64,000 bases of DNA from Selaginella moellendorffii (GCF_000143415.4 NW_003314267.1:1581449-1645448); one strand, 5' to 3'; shown: positions 13,992-24,800, numbered from the stretch's first letter. Notes: generated by a model from the sequence alone, not told the origin. Translations and numbers: made by a program.

Positions 13992-14071
13992 CTGTGGTAA
14001 AGTCTTCCTTCTTCTTTGCGATAAATCTCTGTTTCTTCTTAGGGCTCTCTTCACTCCAACTAGTAGGGTTT

Positions 14072-14495
14072 ATGGAGGAGGCATCGATCGTGTACCGCTG
14101 CAGGAAGTGCCGCCAAATTGTAGCCACCGACTCGAGCGTCCAGCGCCATGATCCAGGCTCCGGCGAGCAGGCCTTCTCGTGGAAGAAGCGATCCAACAAC
14201 GACGAGGCCAAACCGCGCGAGTGCTCGTCGATCTTTGTGGAGCCAATGCAATGGATGAATGGAGGTTAGCTTATCCTTTTTTTTCTCCTCAAACCATGCG
14301 ATCTGTCTACTTTGTTTAGTTCAAGATGGCAGTGTGGAAGGGAAGCTCTTGTGTAACGTCTGCCAGGCGAGGCTGGGGAGCTTTAACTGGTCGGGGCTAC
14401 AGTGTAGCTGTGGAGCTTGGGTGAATCCAGCGTTCCAGCTCCACAAGAATCGTTTGGATGCTACTACACTCGTGGTAAGCGATAGAGAGAAATAA
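14072..14495 (+). CDS. Stand-alone DUSP12-type C-terminal zinc-binding domain protein
   Basis: Two exons, 14072-14264 and 14320-14495, phase 1, giving 122 residues. The protein matches only the Zn-binding tail of dual-specificity phosphatase DUSP12: YRCRKCRQIV, then CSSIFVEPMQWM, then CNVCQARLGSFNW, CSCGAWVNPAFQLHKNRLD. The phosphatase domain with its HCxxGxxRS loop is absent. The sequence just upstream is the end of RNF113A, so this is not a missed exon. Plants are known to carry such phosphatase-less DUSP12-like proteins, of unclear function. The start lies only 80 bp after the RNF113A-like stop, on the same strand. Confidence 0.85.
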
Positions 14496-14643
14496 AAAAA
14501 GAACAAGAGGGGAGCTTACTTTTCTCTGAGAAGTTATCATCGGAGAAGCAAACCTTCTTCTCCGCCGGGCACCAATGAAGCCCAGCACTGTCGATATAAT
14601 CCATTTTCAAATAGATAGGGGAAAGTCTGTCTCTCCCCTTTTA

Positions 14644-17363
14644 TCAAGCGTATAGAACGTCCTCCCATGGATGCCGGTACAATGGCTGTTTCAATCTCTT
14701 TTGGTCGAATGTGTGCCTGCAAAGAATGTCAAAGTTTGAGAGCTGGAACAACTTCTAACAGTTGGAAGGAAGCTTACCCGATGAGACCGATGCTCCTGGC
14801 GAGAACAAAGAGGCCGTTCAAGTAGCCAATCTCCACAATGTCATCGATCTCTTGCTGGTTAAACATGGCGCAGCTGACTAGCAAGTCGAGGAAGAGCGAG
14901 CCAATGGCACCGTCCACGTTGAGCACCAGGTTGTTGGCTTTGGTCAGTGTGTACGTCTCTACTTGCACGGCATACTCCATGTATTTCACTGAGGGGAAGT
15001 GGAGACGAGCATACTTCTGGAGGAACTCGACTCTCTTGTCCCGGTTGTCACGGCTCTTTATCCTGAGAGACACGATAGTATGTGTAAGAACTCCAAATGA
15101 CCCTATAGTTACCTGTGACCAATCCCTGGAACACGAATTCCTTTCTTTTTCATCGTCTCCACGAACTCGTGTGGGTTTAGTTGCTGCATGGGAAAGTAAA
15201 AAGGAAGGATCAAATTATTCCTTTGCGGGAGAATAGTGTGGCAGCTTACTCTATCGTACGCATCTTTGAAGTAGCGTGCTGCATCGTCAATCGCACCTCC
15301 AAATCTTGGTCCGATAGTAAGGAGACCTGCGACAGACAATTACTTCATGCAAGAAATATAGGGCCTTTACCGGATACAAGGCAAGAAACCAAGTCTTTCC
15401 CAGCTCGAGAAGTGACTATGGAGTTGTGTGCTCCAGAAACACATGGGCCGTGATCTGCGCACAGGATAATGCACATCTGCGTCGAGGAAACTTGGAGAAC
15501 CACAAAATTTACTGAAAATGAATGCTTACCTCAATAAACTTGGTGGCATAGCGAGGAAGATTCTTTTTAAACCATAGCAAAGATATGACGTCTCCAACGC
15601 CAAACTCCTTTTCAATAATGTTGGAAATAGGGACGCCAGCGTATGTCGGTTCTTCACCTGCAGCAAAAGTAAACAGAATTACCGCCATATGGTTTGGAAA
15701 GTATAGCTTTGAAACCTCTATCATCACAAATGGTAGAAACAATGTGAGTGGGAGCACGAACTTTGCCGTTCTTCACAGCAATGTTAAGGTCTTCGGGAAC
15801 AATGGGAGGAGTAACGTCGACCACAGGAATAATTACACCACTTGCAACCTGCATTTCTCCATAAGAATGCAAAACTTGAATGTTTTTTGAGCACTTACCA
15901 GCTTCTCAAAAGTGTCTTTAATGACGGCTTCCAAAGACTCGAAAGATGTTGGCACAATAGCACCAGCTTCCTTCAGAGCTTTGTTTTTTCCCTGTGCCGA
16001 CTCCAAGTCTCCTCCACTTTTGGCACCCTGACAAAACAAACGAGCGTCTAAGACTTTGGCTTAATCATCATAAGATCCGCACTCACAGCATGACCAAACT
16101 GGACTTCAGACTTGAAGAGCTTCGCACAAGTTCCGCTGACCCACGCGACAACAGGCTTGTGAACTCTTCCTTGTTGAAGAGCCTCGACTAAAGAATACTC
16201 ATCCGTTCCTCCAAGTTCTCCCAAAACCACAATCAATTTTATCTACAGGCAAAACAGTATAAACACGTCAAAACACACACAAACAAAAGATTTACTTGAG
16301 GTATGTTGTTAAATCGAAGGACGTGATCCGACAACGTAGATCCCGGAAAGACATCGCCTCCGATTGCAATTCCTAACGAGATAAATAAATCCAAGGTTCA
16401 GATCAATCAAGGACAACGCAAAAGACAAACCTTCGTAGAGCCCGTCAGTTGCACGAGCAAGAACGTTGTACATCTCGTTGGACATGCCTCCCTGAAAGGG
16501 CCCCAGGCATATCGTCAGTGAATAAAAACCAAGAACACTTACAGATTTGGAGACAAATCCCACGGACCCAGGGCGATAAAGCTTACAACTCACGATGTTA
16601 TCGAGAGTACCAGCAGTATCTCCAATCTTGAAGGCACCAGCCTGCATACCACCTACAGTAGCAGGCCCAATGACTACCTATGAACAAGTGAAGAACAAAT
16701 CTCGTAAGTTTATTCCAAGTCTCAAGAGTACCTTGTTATTTGCTCTGGCATACGCTATCAGCTTTTTGGCATCGCCTTCCGGGACTCCCTCGGCAATAAT
16801 AGCGACGACTCGTATCGTTGGTTGCTTGAGAGCTTCCATTGACGAAGCAAAGGCACTGTAAAACACGTAAGACAAAGGTCAACCAATTAGCTTACATGGA
16901 ATTCTCCTCGCGACGTCACAAACACGAAGGTCTTACCTCCTAAACGACGCGAAGTTAATAAATACGTCTGCTGTGGGATGTGCCTTACATCCAGCGACGA
17001 CACTGTTGGATAGAAAGAGCCATTTAATAGATCGTCGCTACCAACTAGACCAGAGATCTCGAAACAAGCAAGAGATTTCGAGATATCGGGAAGGATATTC
17101 CACTCACCTCCCATAAACCGGCACGGCAATCTCTTCCTGCCCGAAGAAGAGCTTCTGGAATCCATCAGATCCGGGATTGACAATGCCGGCCACCGATGGG
17201 AGCTCCCGCGCTGCAATGCCGGCCATCCGGCGTTAGAATCTCCACAAAACGAGCCTCCCCTACCGCACAGGAAGTCGAAATCCAGCATCCGCTGGATGGG
17301 GCTTTGCTTGAAATTGTAGAAGAGCGCCTGCGTAGATCGCGAGAAGAGCTGCCCCGTCGCCAT
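14644..17363 (-). CDS. ACLB: ATP-citrate lyase subunit B
   Basis: Sixteen exons on the minus strand: 17363-17264, 17210-17108, 17002-16937, 16855-16732, 16677-16543, 16491-16431, 16372-16296, 16242-16087, 16027-15899, 15848-15716, 15657-15530, 15476-15371, 15326-15250, 15183-15113, 15062-14778 and 14716-14644. All junctions are in frame and the product is 607 residues, the usual plant ACLB length. Cytosolic ACL (A4B4) makes acetyl-CoA and oxaloacetate from citrate, ATP and CoA. The N-terminal half has succinyl-CoA-synthetase-like motifs ([20 protein letters not shown], and GHAGAKSGG with the phosphorylatable His). The C-terminal half is the citrate-synthase-like module ([46 protein letters not shown]-like). 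Residues about 66-72, before AHPTADVF, differ from the usual AIEAACA-type sequence. Transcription converges with the DUSP12-like gene. Confidence 0.96.
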
Positions 17364-17761
17364 CGCGGCTCCTATCGATCGACCTCGAGCGCTGCTCAAA
17401 TCGCGCTTGCGCAGCGCTCTTCTCGCCAAAATAAAATAAACTAAACCTAAATTTCTCCCACTATGCTTTTCCCAACTACCTGGCCTTTCTCTCTAGAAGG
17501 GTAGGAATATCATCCAGCTTTGATGAGACCAAAAAATAGAAACAAAGGGGGCGCATCAAGAAAGATTCGCTTATTTTTATTCCCTTGTTATCCATTGAAG
17601 AAGATGATGCCAATATACAACGCACGAATGCGTGCTTTTAGTAGTAGACATAGTGGTGGTGTTGACGACGGAGAACAAAGAACTCTGGAAAACACGAAAG
17701 AAAACGCAAAGAAGAAACAAACCATGGAAGAACGAAGAAATGAGTGTTAGAACTTTGGTGT

Positions 17762-19450
17762 CTACCTCCAGCTCGATCCACCCAGACGAATCACGTCCTC
17801 GCCGCTCGAGTCTTTCACTCGCGCTGCTTGGTTCTCTTCGAGCTTCTTGCCGCTAGCATCGCCATACACGTCCCGGAGCTTGAGTAAGTTCGCCGAGATC
17901 GCAACGTTTGCGGCGCTGCCATTCTTATCACTGTCTTTCATTCCGGGGCTCGAGCTCCTCCTCCTCGGACTCCTTCTCGGGCTCCGGCTCCGGCTTCTAC
18001 TCCGCCTCTCCCTTCTCCAATCTCTATCCCTCTCCCTGGAAGAGTGTCGGTCTCTATCCCGGTTCTCCCTCTCCCTAGAAGAGTGCCGGTCTCTATCCCT
18101 CTCCTCTCTGTCCCGCCGGTCCCTCCTGTCCCGTCCTCTGTCCCTGTAATCCCTGTAGTCCGAGTCCCTGCTTCTCGGCCTCTCCCTCTCCACTTCACGG
18201 TCTCGGCCTCGGTCTCTCTCTTCGCGAGTCCTGTCCTGGCCTCTGCTGCTACGATCGTCAGTGTTGTTGTTGTTGTTGTTGTTGTTGTTGCCATTTGATG
18301 GAGGGAGGCTTCTTCGGACAGGAGACGAGTCTCTAGTCGAAGCTCGGTGAGGTGCTCGCTGGCCGAAGGAGACTGAAAGTGCAGCTTTCACTGAGGGTGG
18401 CCGGCGGGCGGTCTCCTCCGACGAGTGCCGGCCGGTTGTTCCTTGGGGAGTCGTGGGGAGCTTTAGCCGCTCCAGGTGGCTGGCGATCTGTCTCGCCACT
18501 GGAACCGGTATCCTTGGAAAGATGGTGTCGAAATAATGCTGAAAGTGCGAACTTAGTCAGTACCTCCCAATGAAACGCGGCAGCTAAGTTAAAAGAAAGA
18601 GAAAAACGAAAAGAAAAAAAGAAGGAAAAAAAAGAAAGATATCAAACAGCTTAGCCGTATTGGCTACACAACGTAGGACACGATTTCTTACTTCCTATGC
18701 ATTGCACCACTGGTGCAACGGCTTCATAGGTGGTAGCGGCCTTCATCTCTGCAGGTTCCCTCCAGCATCAAAAAAGCATAACAGATTTTACTGCGACATC
18801 TTACCACTTGAATGCATGATAATGAGTAGGCACCCATGTACATCCTAGAGATGAGGAGAAAAAATAGACTCACCTGATGCAAGAGAAGATCGCGGATGTA
18901 CACTCCCATCTTTGTCACTCGCCCATTTGTGCCGGGAGAGAATTCCTGCAGAAAAACAAAGCCAAACTTCACAAAAAGAAAAAGAAGAAATTTCTGCAAA
19001 ACTCACCTCATCATCTTCAATGTAAGGCTCGAACCATTGCCAGAGAGTTCTCGGTTCGCCACAATAACGCAAGTACAAAAATCCAATCTGCGAGGAAAAC
19101 AGAACAAGAAATGAGAAAAAGCTTCGAAGAAATGAAGGAATGAAAAGAGATCATACCGCACGAATGTAAGGAGAATCAGCGTGGTTGAGAAGCCCCTGCA
19201 TCTGCTTGACGGTGAGCTTCATGGTGAAAAACTTGTAGAGGAGGCAAAACGCTGTCGAAGGGCCGCGGCAATTCCCAGTCATCCAGGGCTCCACATGATC
19301 GACATGGTTGTAAATCTCGTCCACGACCTCGTGAAACGTCTTGAGGCGGTAGAGCTCCTTGAAGTATTCTGACGACAAAATGTTAACATTGACGACGTGC
19401 TCGACCAGAGTCTGTATGGGCTTGCCACACGTCTGGACCTCGGCGCTCAT
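17762..19450 (-). CDS. PRP38B: Pre-mRNA splicing factor PRP38B-like, RS-rich
   Basis: Four exons, 19450-19157, 19087-19007, 18945-18874 and 18538-17762, all phase 0, giving 407 residues. Residues 1 to about 175 form the PRP38 domain (KTFHEVVDEIYNHVDHVEPW, FCLLYKFFTMKLT, DSPYIRAIGFLYLRY, FPRIPVPVARQI). The rest is disordered: a poly-Asn run from a TTG/CAA microsatellite near 18263-18290, then a long Arg/Asp/Ser-rich RS-like tail. PRP38 proteins belong to the tri-snRNP/B complex and are needed for spliceosome activation. It is intact. Partial copies lie at 20295-20721 and 23303-23790. The sequence upstream of the ATG has AAACCCTA and TACCCTAG motifs. Confidence 0.93.
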
Positions 19451-20294
19451 CCTGATCTGCTAGGCCGCGCCCCCTAGGGTATTGCGAGAGCGCCGGGATT
19501 TCGAAACCCTAAGCTCAGATCCCTCAGAGACTACGTTGCGCTAGGAATCAAACCTGGAAACCGATGTCGGTGCCGCTGGCGCCGCAGAATCGCCCCTCGC
19601 GCGTGCGCGGCATTGACAAATCCCTATCGCGCGACTGATTAGGGTTCGTGGGCAAAAAAGTCCAGACGTCATTCTAAAGGCATTCTCCGTTAGAAGCATA
19701 TTCCGTTACTTTGGAAAGTGCTACTTTTTTTTTCCGGGTGGAGGCTATACAATCAAACTCAAACTCTTTCCAGTCTACTTTTGAAGATTTTGTCTTCTGA
19801 ATCATGTATGTGAATCATTCTCTGAGAGATAGTGATATCAAAATGAGAAAGCCTTACAAATTTATTCAACATACCTATAACACTTCGCAGAAAAATTGCA
19901 TGGTGCTAGAATTGTGCGGTAGAATCATGCGAAAGGTTTGCATGTCTCCGCATCACGATAATCCCATCTCGATTGATGCTGTTTTGATGTAACAGAAAAG
20001 AGAGCAGCAATTTCAAGTGGCTAGTTCTTATATGCAACGAAGATGCACACAGCAGGTTGATTCTTTGTTATCTCATATAGGCGATCTATAAAATTCTAAA
20101 GCAAGTGGTCAAGATCGATATTATCATTTTGGCTGATTTACATAGTATTAGCTCAAGAAATGCTTGCATAAGTTGGCGATTAGATCCTCAAGAATACGAC
20201 GGTCGCGCAGAAATCTAAGCGGCAGTGTCTCCTCATTTACAATTTGCTCATAAACTCTTTCTTTTCTCTTTCAGGTAAGTTTGGACGTTCTTCG
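19451..20294. other. PRP38B upstream region and unassigned DNA
   Basis: Bases 19451-19730 are the PRP38B 5' UTR and promoter. About 19635-19725 recurs at 20755-20835, and other parts recur at 23303-23384. The stretch 19730-20280 has one short open frame (19804-19992) with no recognisable product, ending near splice-like signals. I see no gene in it. Confidence 0.5.
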
Positions 20295-20721
20295 CGGGGA
20301 GGAGCCGGCGACCCGCCGGTTGTTCCTTGGGGAGTGGTGGGCAGCTTGAGCCGCTCCAGGCGGCTGGCGATCTGTCTCGCCACTGGAACCGGTATCCTTG
20401 GAAAGATGGTGTCGAAATAATGCTGCAGACAGCAAACTTAGTCTAGTCAGTAAGCAAGAAAGAGAAAATGATAACTGATTTTACTGCGACATCTCACACA
20501 CCTGATGCAAGAGAAGATCGCGAGTGAACACTCTCACCTTTGTCACTCGCCCATTTGTGCAGGGAGAGAATTCCTGCAGAAAAACAAAGTCAAGCTTCAC
20601 AAAAAGAAAGAGAAGAGATTTCTGCAAAATCATCATCTTCAATGTAAGGCTCGAACCATTGCCAGAGAGTACTTGGATCACCACAGTAACGCAAGTACGA
20701 GAATCCAATCTGTGAGAGGAA
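20295..20721 (-). pseudogene. PRP38B pseudogene fragment (exon 4 start, exon 3, exon 2)
   Basis: In the same order and orientation as the parent gene, this stretch holds the first part of exon 4 (20305-20422), exon 3 (about 20501-20576) and exon 2 (about 20633-20713) with shortened introns. Exon 1 is missing: exon 2 runs almost directly into sequence matching the parent promoter at 20755-20835. Scattered substitutions, including exon 3 and donor changes, and the lost exons mean it cannot make PRP38B. Confidence 0.85.
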
Positions 20722-20754
20722 AACAGCTCCCTGAAGTAATCTACGCAATCAAAC

Positions 20755-20835
20755 GATTAGGGCTCCGGGGAAAAAAAGTCCACGTCATTTTTAAGGCACA
20801 TCTCCGTTAGAAGCATATTCTGTTACTTTGGAAAA
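20755..20835. repeat. Second copy of the PRP38B upstream sequence
   Basis: Compared with 19640-19725, both read TTAGGG..., then AAAAAAGTCCA(GA)CGTCATT, then CTCCGTTAGAAGCATATTC(C/T)G and TTACTTTGGAAA. The match marks the outer limit of the duplicated PRP38B segment and lies directly against the DUF3119-like gene. Confidence 0.75.
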
Positions 20836-20842
20836 ACTTGTT

Positions 20843-21852
20843 TCACTTTGGGCCGCTAGTTTTTGACGGGCCGGCTCTTTCTACCATCACGTCGTAGAGA
20901 CGCTTACCATCCTACAAGAACAGAAAGTAAAGAAATGATTTATCACACACACAAACGAAAAAACAGAAGTACTTACAAAGATCACTGGAAAAAAGTGAAC
21001 TTGGCCCTCCGGCTTGGTTTGTGTCTCCTTGAAGTAGACGAGGATTGGAAAGCTTGGCCACCATAGCTCCCAGTTTGTAAAGGTTGAGTACCTAGACAAA
21101 GAAGAACACAGTGAAGAGACCGTGACTTTCCTCCTCTAGATGCTTACTTCCACCGGTTTTGTCCACCGACGAAGACGTTCTCTCCGGATTCCTGTAGCTC
21201 CGAGCCGATCTTTACTTCCTGGAGAAGCTCAAGTAATGTGAAATCCAGCTCCAGCGACACAAAGAGAAAGCAACACAGAAGCTTACCAGAGCTTCGTCAT
21301 CGAACACGAATTTCACTCGGGTAGTCTGTTTCAGCATAGAACCAGGAGTTAGACTTTCATTCCTGTGACGAGGACACGGACCTGGAATAAGAGAAGAAGG
21401 CCGAGCAAACCAATTGGAGCTGCTGGAAGCAAATTGTCCGTGTAAACTAGAGCACCAGCAGCACCTGTAAGGAGGAACACCGTTTGTTTCTCTCTTTTTT
21501 CCACAGAGAAATCCTTTCTACTTACCAAGAAGAACGACTGGAATGCGATAATCAGGTGCTGGAATGACAGTCTCCCTCACGATCTTGGCTGCTTGTTTCC
21601 TTTTAAACTACACGAGGCTATCGCCTTCGTCAGGACTATAGCTCTCGAGAAACCAGAGAAATTTAAGTACCAATGCTTTCACAGCCCCAGGTCTTGATAG
21701 CCTCCTCCTCGGCGAAAAGATCAAAGAAGAACTTGGAGCTCTTGGCAGCAATCCAATCGACCCAGCGCCTACATTAATCATATGTTAATCTCTAGCTAGA
21801 GCACGAGATTCTACGTACCAGGACCTGAACGAAAAACACAGGCCATAGCCAT
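20843..21852 (-). CDS. DUF3119-like plastid protein (intact copy)
   Basis: Eight exons, 21852-21819, 21768-21671, 21607-21526, 21464-21382, 21325-21287, 21218-21148, 21091-20977 and 20911-20843, all junctions in frame, giving 196 residues. Residues 1-44 form a textbook chloroplast transit peptide rich in Ser, Arg, Pro and Leu. A hydrophobic hairpin follows (RIPVVLLGAAGALVYTDN, then PIGLLGLLLLF). After that comes a soluble domain with VKFVFDDEALEV, ENVFVGG, NWELWWPSFPILVYFKETQT and HFFPVIFDGKRLYDVM. The pattern fits a small thylakoid- or envelope-associated protein conserved in cyanobacteria. The DUF number is from memory. A ruined second copy lies at 27360-28141. Confidence 0.82.
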
Positions 21853-22030
21853 CGCCAAGAAGCCCTAAACCTCGAGAACAATATATTCGTTCCGTTTAAG
21901 AATATTTCTGTGTGATTACTATTTATCACTACTTTTTAACCACCTTTAAGGATGCTACAATGTCTAATTCGTTGAAAAGTTTAAAGTTGCAAGGTGACGG
22001 CATGGGTTTTGTAAGCAAACGCGCAAAAAC

Positions 22031-22905
22031 AAAGACCATGGGCATATCCGAGCTTGGTGCGAGCTGACGTCACCGTGTCCACCATTGCGTCATACATGTT
22101 GCTGTAGTGGACGCGTCCGTGACGCCCGGTCGGAGCCGAAGCGCGCGTACGTTGGTCGCGTGGCTGAAGAAAGGATAGGCTGACGCGTCCATGACGTTGA
22201 AGGCGTGCGGCGTGAAGACCACGGTGCCGGCGGTACGCAGCGCGGTGTACGACTGTACGGCAGACTGGACGTCCCGGAAGGATGACGCGTCCATGACGTT
22301 GAAGGCGTGCGGCGTGGAGGCCATGGTGCCGGCGGTACGCAGCGCGGTGTGCGACTATACCGCGAACTGGATGTTCTGGAGGGCCGGAAGGCGTACCGCG
22401 CGTTGTTTGTGAGGACCTTGTTGCCGATGGAGATGGCGGGGAAGCGGACGGCGGAGATGAAAGGGGCGATGGAGGCGTCCAGCCAGGCAGCGGGGCTGGA
22501 GGCGATTTGCTGGAGCTGCTCGTCGGGGATGGAGACGCTCAGATCGATGCCCGAGTTTGCGAAAGCCGGGATCAGCGTCGAAGATGCGCGCCTTGGTGAT
22601 GTTGTTGGATTTGAGCAGCGCCACGACTTGCGACGGCGACGGCGGATTGTCCCAATCTGCCATACTTCACGCCGATGCTCGCTCCCCAAGAGAGGAATAA
22701 AATCGAAATAGGGAGAGAAAGAGATTTAAAATGTGACCGTTTTGTGTCTGGAAATGAAAATGCGAGGGCTGGAAGACGAGGAATCATGGGGAATCTTGCC
22801 AAGAGGATCTATAAACTCACCAGGAATCCCCTCCAGCGCAGCCAAAACCGCAACGAGCAGCAGCACTATCACCAGCAGCCGATTGAATCTCACTCCCGCT
22901 TCCAT
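22031..22905 (-). pseudogene. GH17 beta-1,3-glucanase pseudogene
   Basis: Homologous along its length to the intact gene at 28493-29714. The signal-peptide exon still reads MEAGVRFNRLLVIVLLLVA and its donor is kept, but exon 2 is ruined. The sequence encoding the C-terminal end, with the nucleophile region ETGWPS, is missing. Several internal segments are deleted, frameshifts break the remainder, and a 102-bp stretch is tandemly duplicated. The sequence beyond 22031 also still matches the flank of the intact copy, which shows it belongs to a larger duplicated block. Confidence 0.88.
22182..22380. repeat. 102-bp tandem duplication inside the GH17 pseudogene
   Basis: Two adjacent units begin at 22182 and 22284 with GACGCGTCCATGACGTTGAA. 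Each continues through GCGTGCGGCGTG(A/G)AG and GCCGGCGGTACGCAGCGCGG. The intact gene has this sequence once (about 29028-29110). Confidence 0.85.
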
Positions 22906-22970
22906 GGAATCAATCAATCAATCAAAGAGAAGGAATCGCCCAAAGCGTTTACGATTGATCATTGAGCACA

Positions 22971-23001
22971 CAGAGAGAGAGCGAGAGAGAGAGAGAGAGA
23001 G
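22971..23001. repeat. GA microsatellite
   Basis: A run of GA dinucleotides with one GC interruption, at the place where the intact block has only a short purine stretch (about 29765-29785). Confidence 0.85.
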
Positions 23002-23124
23002 GTGATGAACTAAAACGCTTGTTCACTACATCGGCTTAAAGTAAAAATTCTTCATTTGATCCAGTAAAAACTCTCCACCATGGAAGAACTCTTTCACAGG
23101 AAGGATCGTGATCATGGTGGTGGG

Positions 23125-23302
23125 ATTTAGGGTTCCAAGGCTATTCAGCGGCCAGAATCTGAGTGACAAGCTCAACAGCACGCAGCAGAGCTCCGAGAGT
23201 GATCGGTTTTTGGATCTCACGCTCACGGCCTGCGAGTGGAGTTACTGGAAAAGATGACGCCAAGAACGTATGTCGACGGCTTTTTGGAAATGCTCTAGTG
23301 AC
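23125..23302 (+). pseudogene. CID-domain gene pseudogene (exon 1 fused to exon 3)
   Basis: This stretch matches the start of the intact gene at 30431-30960. The initiation region and most of exon 1 (CTATTCAGCGGCCAGAATCT) run directly into exon 3 (GGTTTTTGGATCTCACGCTC) without intron 1, exon 2 or intron 2. It then ends in PRP38B upstream sequence. The first ATG context is also altered, so no CID domain can be made. Confidence 0.85.
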
Positions 23303-23790
23303 GATCACAGAGCGACAGCTGCGATAGGGATTTGTCGACATGGCGCTCTCGTAATACCCTAGGGGCGCGGTCTAGCAGATCACGATGAGCGCCGAGGTCC
23401 AGACGTGTGGCAAGCCCATACAGACTCTGGTCGAGCACGTCGTCAATGTTAACATTTTGTCGTCAGAATACTTCAAGGAGCTCTACCGCCTCAAGACGTT
23501 TCACGAGGTCGTGGACGAGATTTACAACCATGTCGACCATGTGGTGCCCTGGATGACGGGGAATTCCCACGGTCCTTCTCCAGCGTTTTGCCTCCTTTGC
23601 AAGTTTTTCACCATGAAGCTCACTGACGAGCAGGTCCAGGGGTTTCTCAACCACGCTGATTCTCCTTAACGTTCGTGCGGTGTGATCGCAGTACATTCTT
23701 CTCATTCGTTGCTCCTATTTTCCTGCGTTATTATGGTGATCCAAGTACTCTCTTCTGGCAATGGTTCAAGCCTTGTATGGTGAGCTTTCG
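23303..23790 (+). pseudogene. PRP38B pseudogene fragment (promoter, exon 1, part of exon 2)
   Basis: Inverted relative to the parent gene. It includes parent upstream sequence (23303-23384), an almost complete exon 1 from the ATG at 23385 (KTFHEVVDEIYNHVDHV retained), then about half of exon 2 (to about 23780). The frame stops at TAA just after DSP, where the parent reads DSPYIRA, so only about 94 residues could be made. Together with 20295-20721 it accounts for all four exons, split and in opposite orientations. Confidence 0.85.
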
Positions 23791-23905
23791 CTTTTTTGGG
23801 TTTAAATTCTACTGTGGTTTAAAAAATTGTTATATAAACTAGATTAGATTAACGGAATTTTTAAAACAATTAAATATAATAAACATTTAAGTGAATTTAT
23901 TAGGA

Positions 23906-24748
23906 CTAAATTTTACATAATTTGTGTGAATCCCATAAAGCTATATTTGGATATTTGGCTTTATAAATAACTAAATTACAGTCATTTTGAATAGTGAATA
24001 AGGTTGGTAATAAACAGATTTTCTTATTACATGATATAGTTGAAATCATGAAATAATTATTATTATAATGCATTAACAAATTTCCATCGTTATTTAATTT
24101 AACATAACAGTTATAAATATTATCAATAGAAGTCTTAAATTTCCAAATGAGTCTATCTTCTGAGTATAAAATCAAAATACAGTTTTGTTTTAAAATTAAA
24201 ATATTCTTTCTGTTTGCAGAAACTAAAAAGTTATCTGCATAAATAACTGAACCAGGATATAAAGTACTTATTCTAAGGTAACAAATTAACACATTATCAA
24301 ATGAGTTTAAAAGAAAAACATTTTCAGAATCTTTTAATTTATAATATATAACATAGTTTTTGCTTTCTCCTTCAAAATAATCTGAAAGATTTTCATAGAG
24401 TTTATCCTTATACTTATTTAAAATTGTTTCTATACCTGCTATAATATTTCCACCTAAAATTCTAGTAGGTGTATCTTCAATAGTGCATTGATCTTTTGTT
24501 TTAATTATTAATTCAATAAGCCCTTTTGATGTATCTATTTCCATTTCATCTCCAAAGGTTGAAGAATAATCACTTTTGCGATTGAGTTTGAATAATAATT
24601 CATATATTCCAGCAATTATTTTAGTAATATCTTGTGTATTTAAGATTCTGACAGTTCCAAATTTAGGTGTATATTTTTTTGGAGCAATCACATGTAAAAT
24701 ATAAAATGAAAACAATGAAAAATATATGAAAATAAATATGAGCTTCAT
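23906..24748 (-). CDS. Secreted protein with bulb-type (GNA-like) lectin domain, very AT-rich
   Basis: One intronless frame of 280 residues starting at an ATG. Residues 1-22 form a signal peptide (MKLIFIFIYFSLFSFYILHV). Residues about 25-165 are unrecognised, with two amphipathic helix-like stretches and an acidic middle. Residues about 165-280 look like a B-lectin domain: LYPGSVIYADNFLVSAN followed by three degenerate QxDxNxVxY-type strands (LKQNCILILYSEDRLIWKF, LNNDGNLLMHYNN, IQNDCNLVIYKAKYPNIALW). Only the third is close to the mannose-binding consensus. Codons end almost always in A or T, unlike the GC-rich neighbours. It lies in an AT-rich insert of about 3.5 kb. Whether it is expressed is unknown; the long intact frame in such AT-rich DNA argues for selection or recent arrival. 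Confidence 0.62.
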   Translation of the reverse strand: MKLIFIFIYFSLFSFYILHVIAPKKYTPKFGTVRILNTQDITKIIAGIYELLFKLNRKSDYSSTFGDEMEIDTSKGLIELIIKTKDQCTIEDTPTRILGGNIIAGIETILNKYKDKLYENLSDYFEGESKNYVIYYKLKDSENVFLLNSFDNVLICYLRISTLYPGSVIYADNFLVSANRKNILILKQNCILILYSEDRLIWKFKTSIDNIYNCYVKLNNDGNLLMHYNNNYFMISTISCNKKICLLPTLFTIQNDCNLVIYKAKYPNIALWDSHKLCKI

Positions 24749-24800
24749 CTATATATATATCTGTGTGTGTGTGTGTGTATATATATACACACACACATTG
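24749..24800. repeat. Palindromic (AT)n-(GT)n-(AT)n-(AC)n microsatellite
   Basis: A run of AT, then TG repeats, then ATATATATA, then ACACACACAC, forming a self-complementary stretch just 5' of the lectin-like ORF. It would extrude as a hairpin. Confidence 0.85.

Noticed and set aside
19804-19992. 62-codon frame as a gene
   Set aside because: No recognisable motif, no homology to neighbours, and flanking splice-like sites do not connect it to another open exon.
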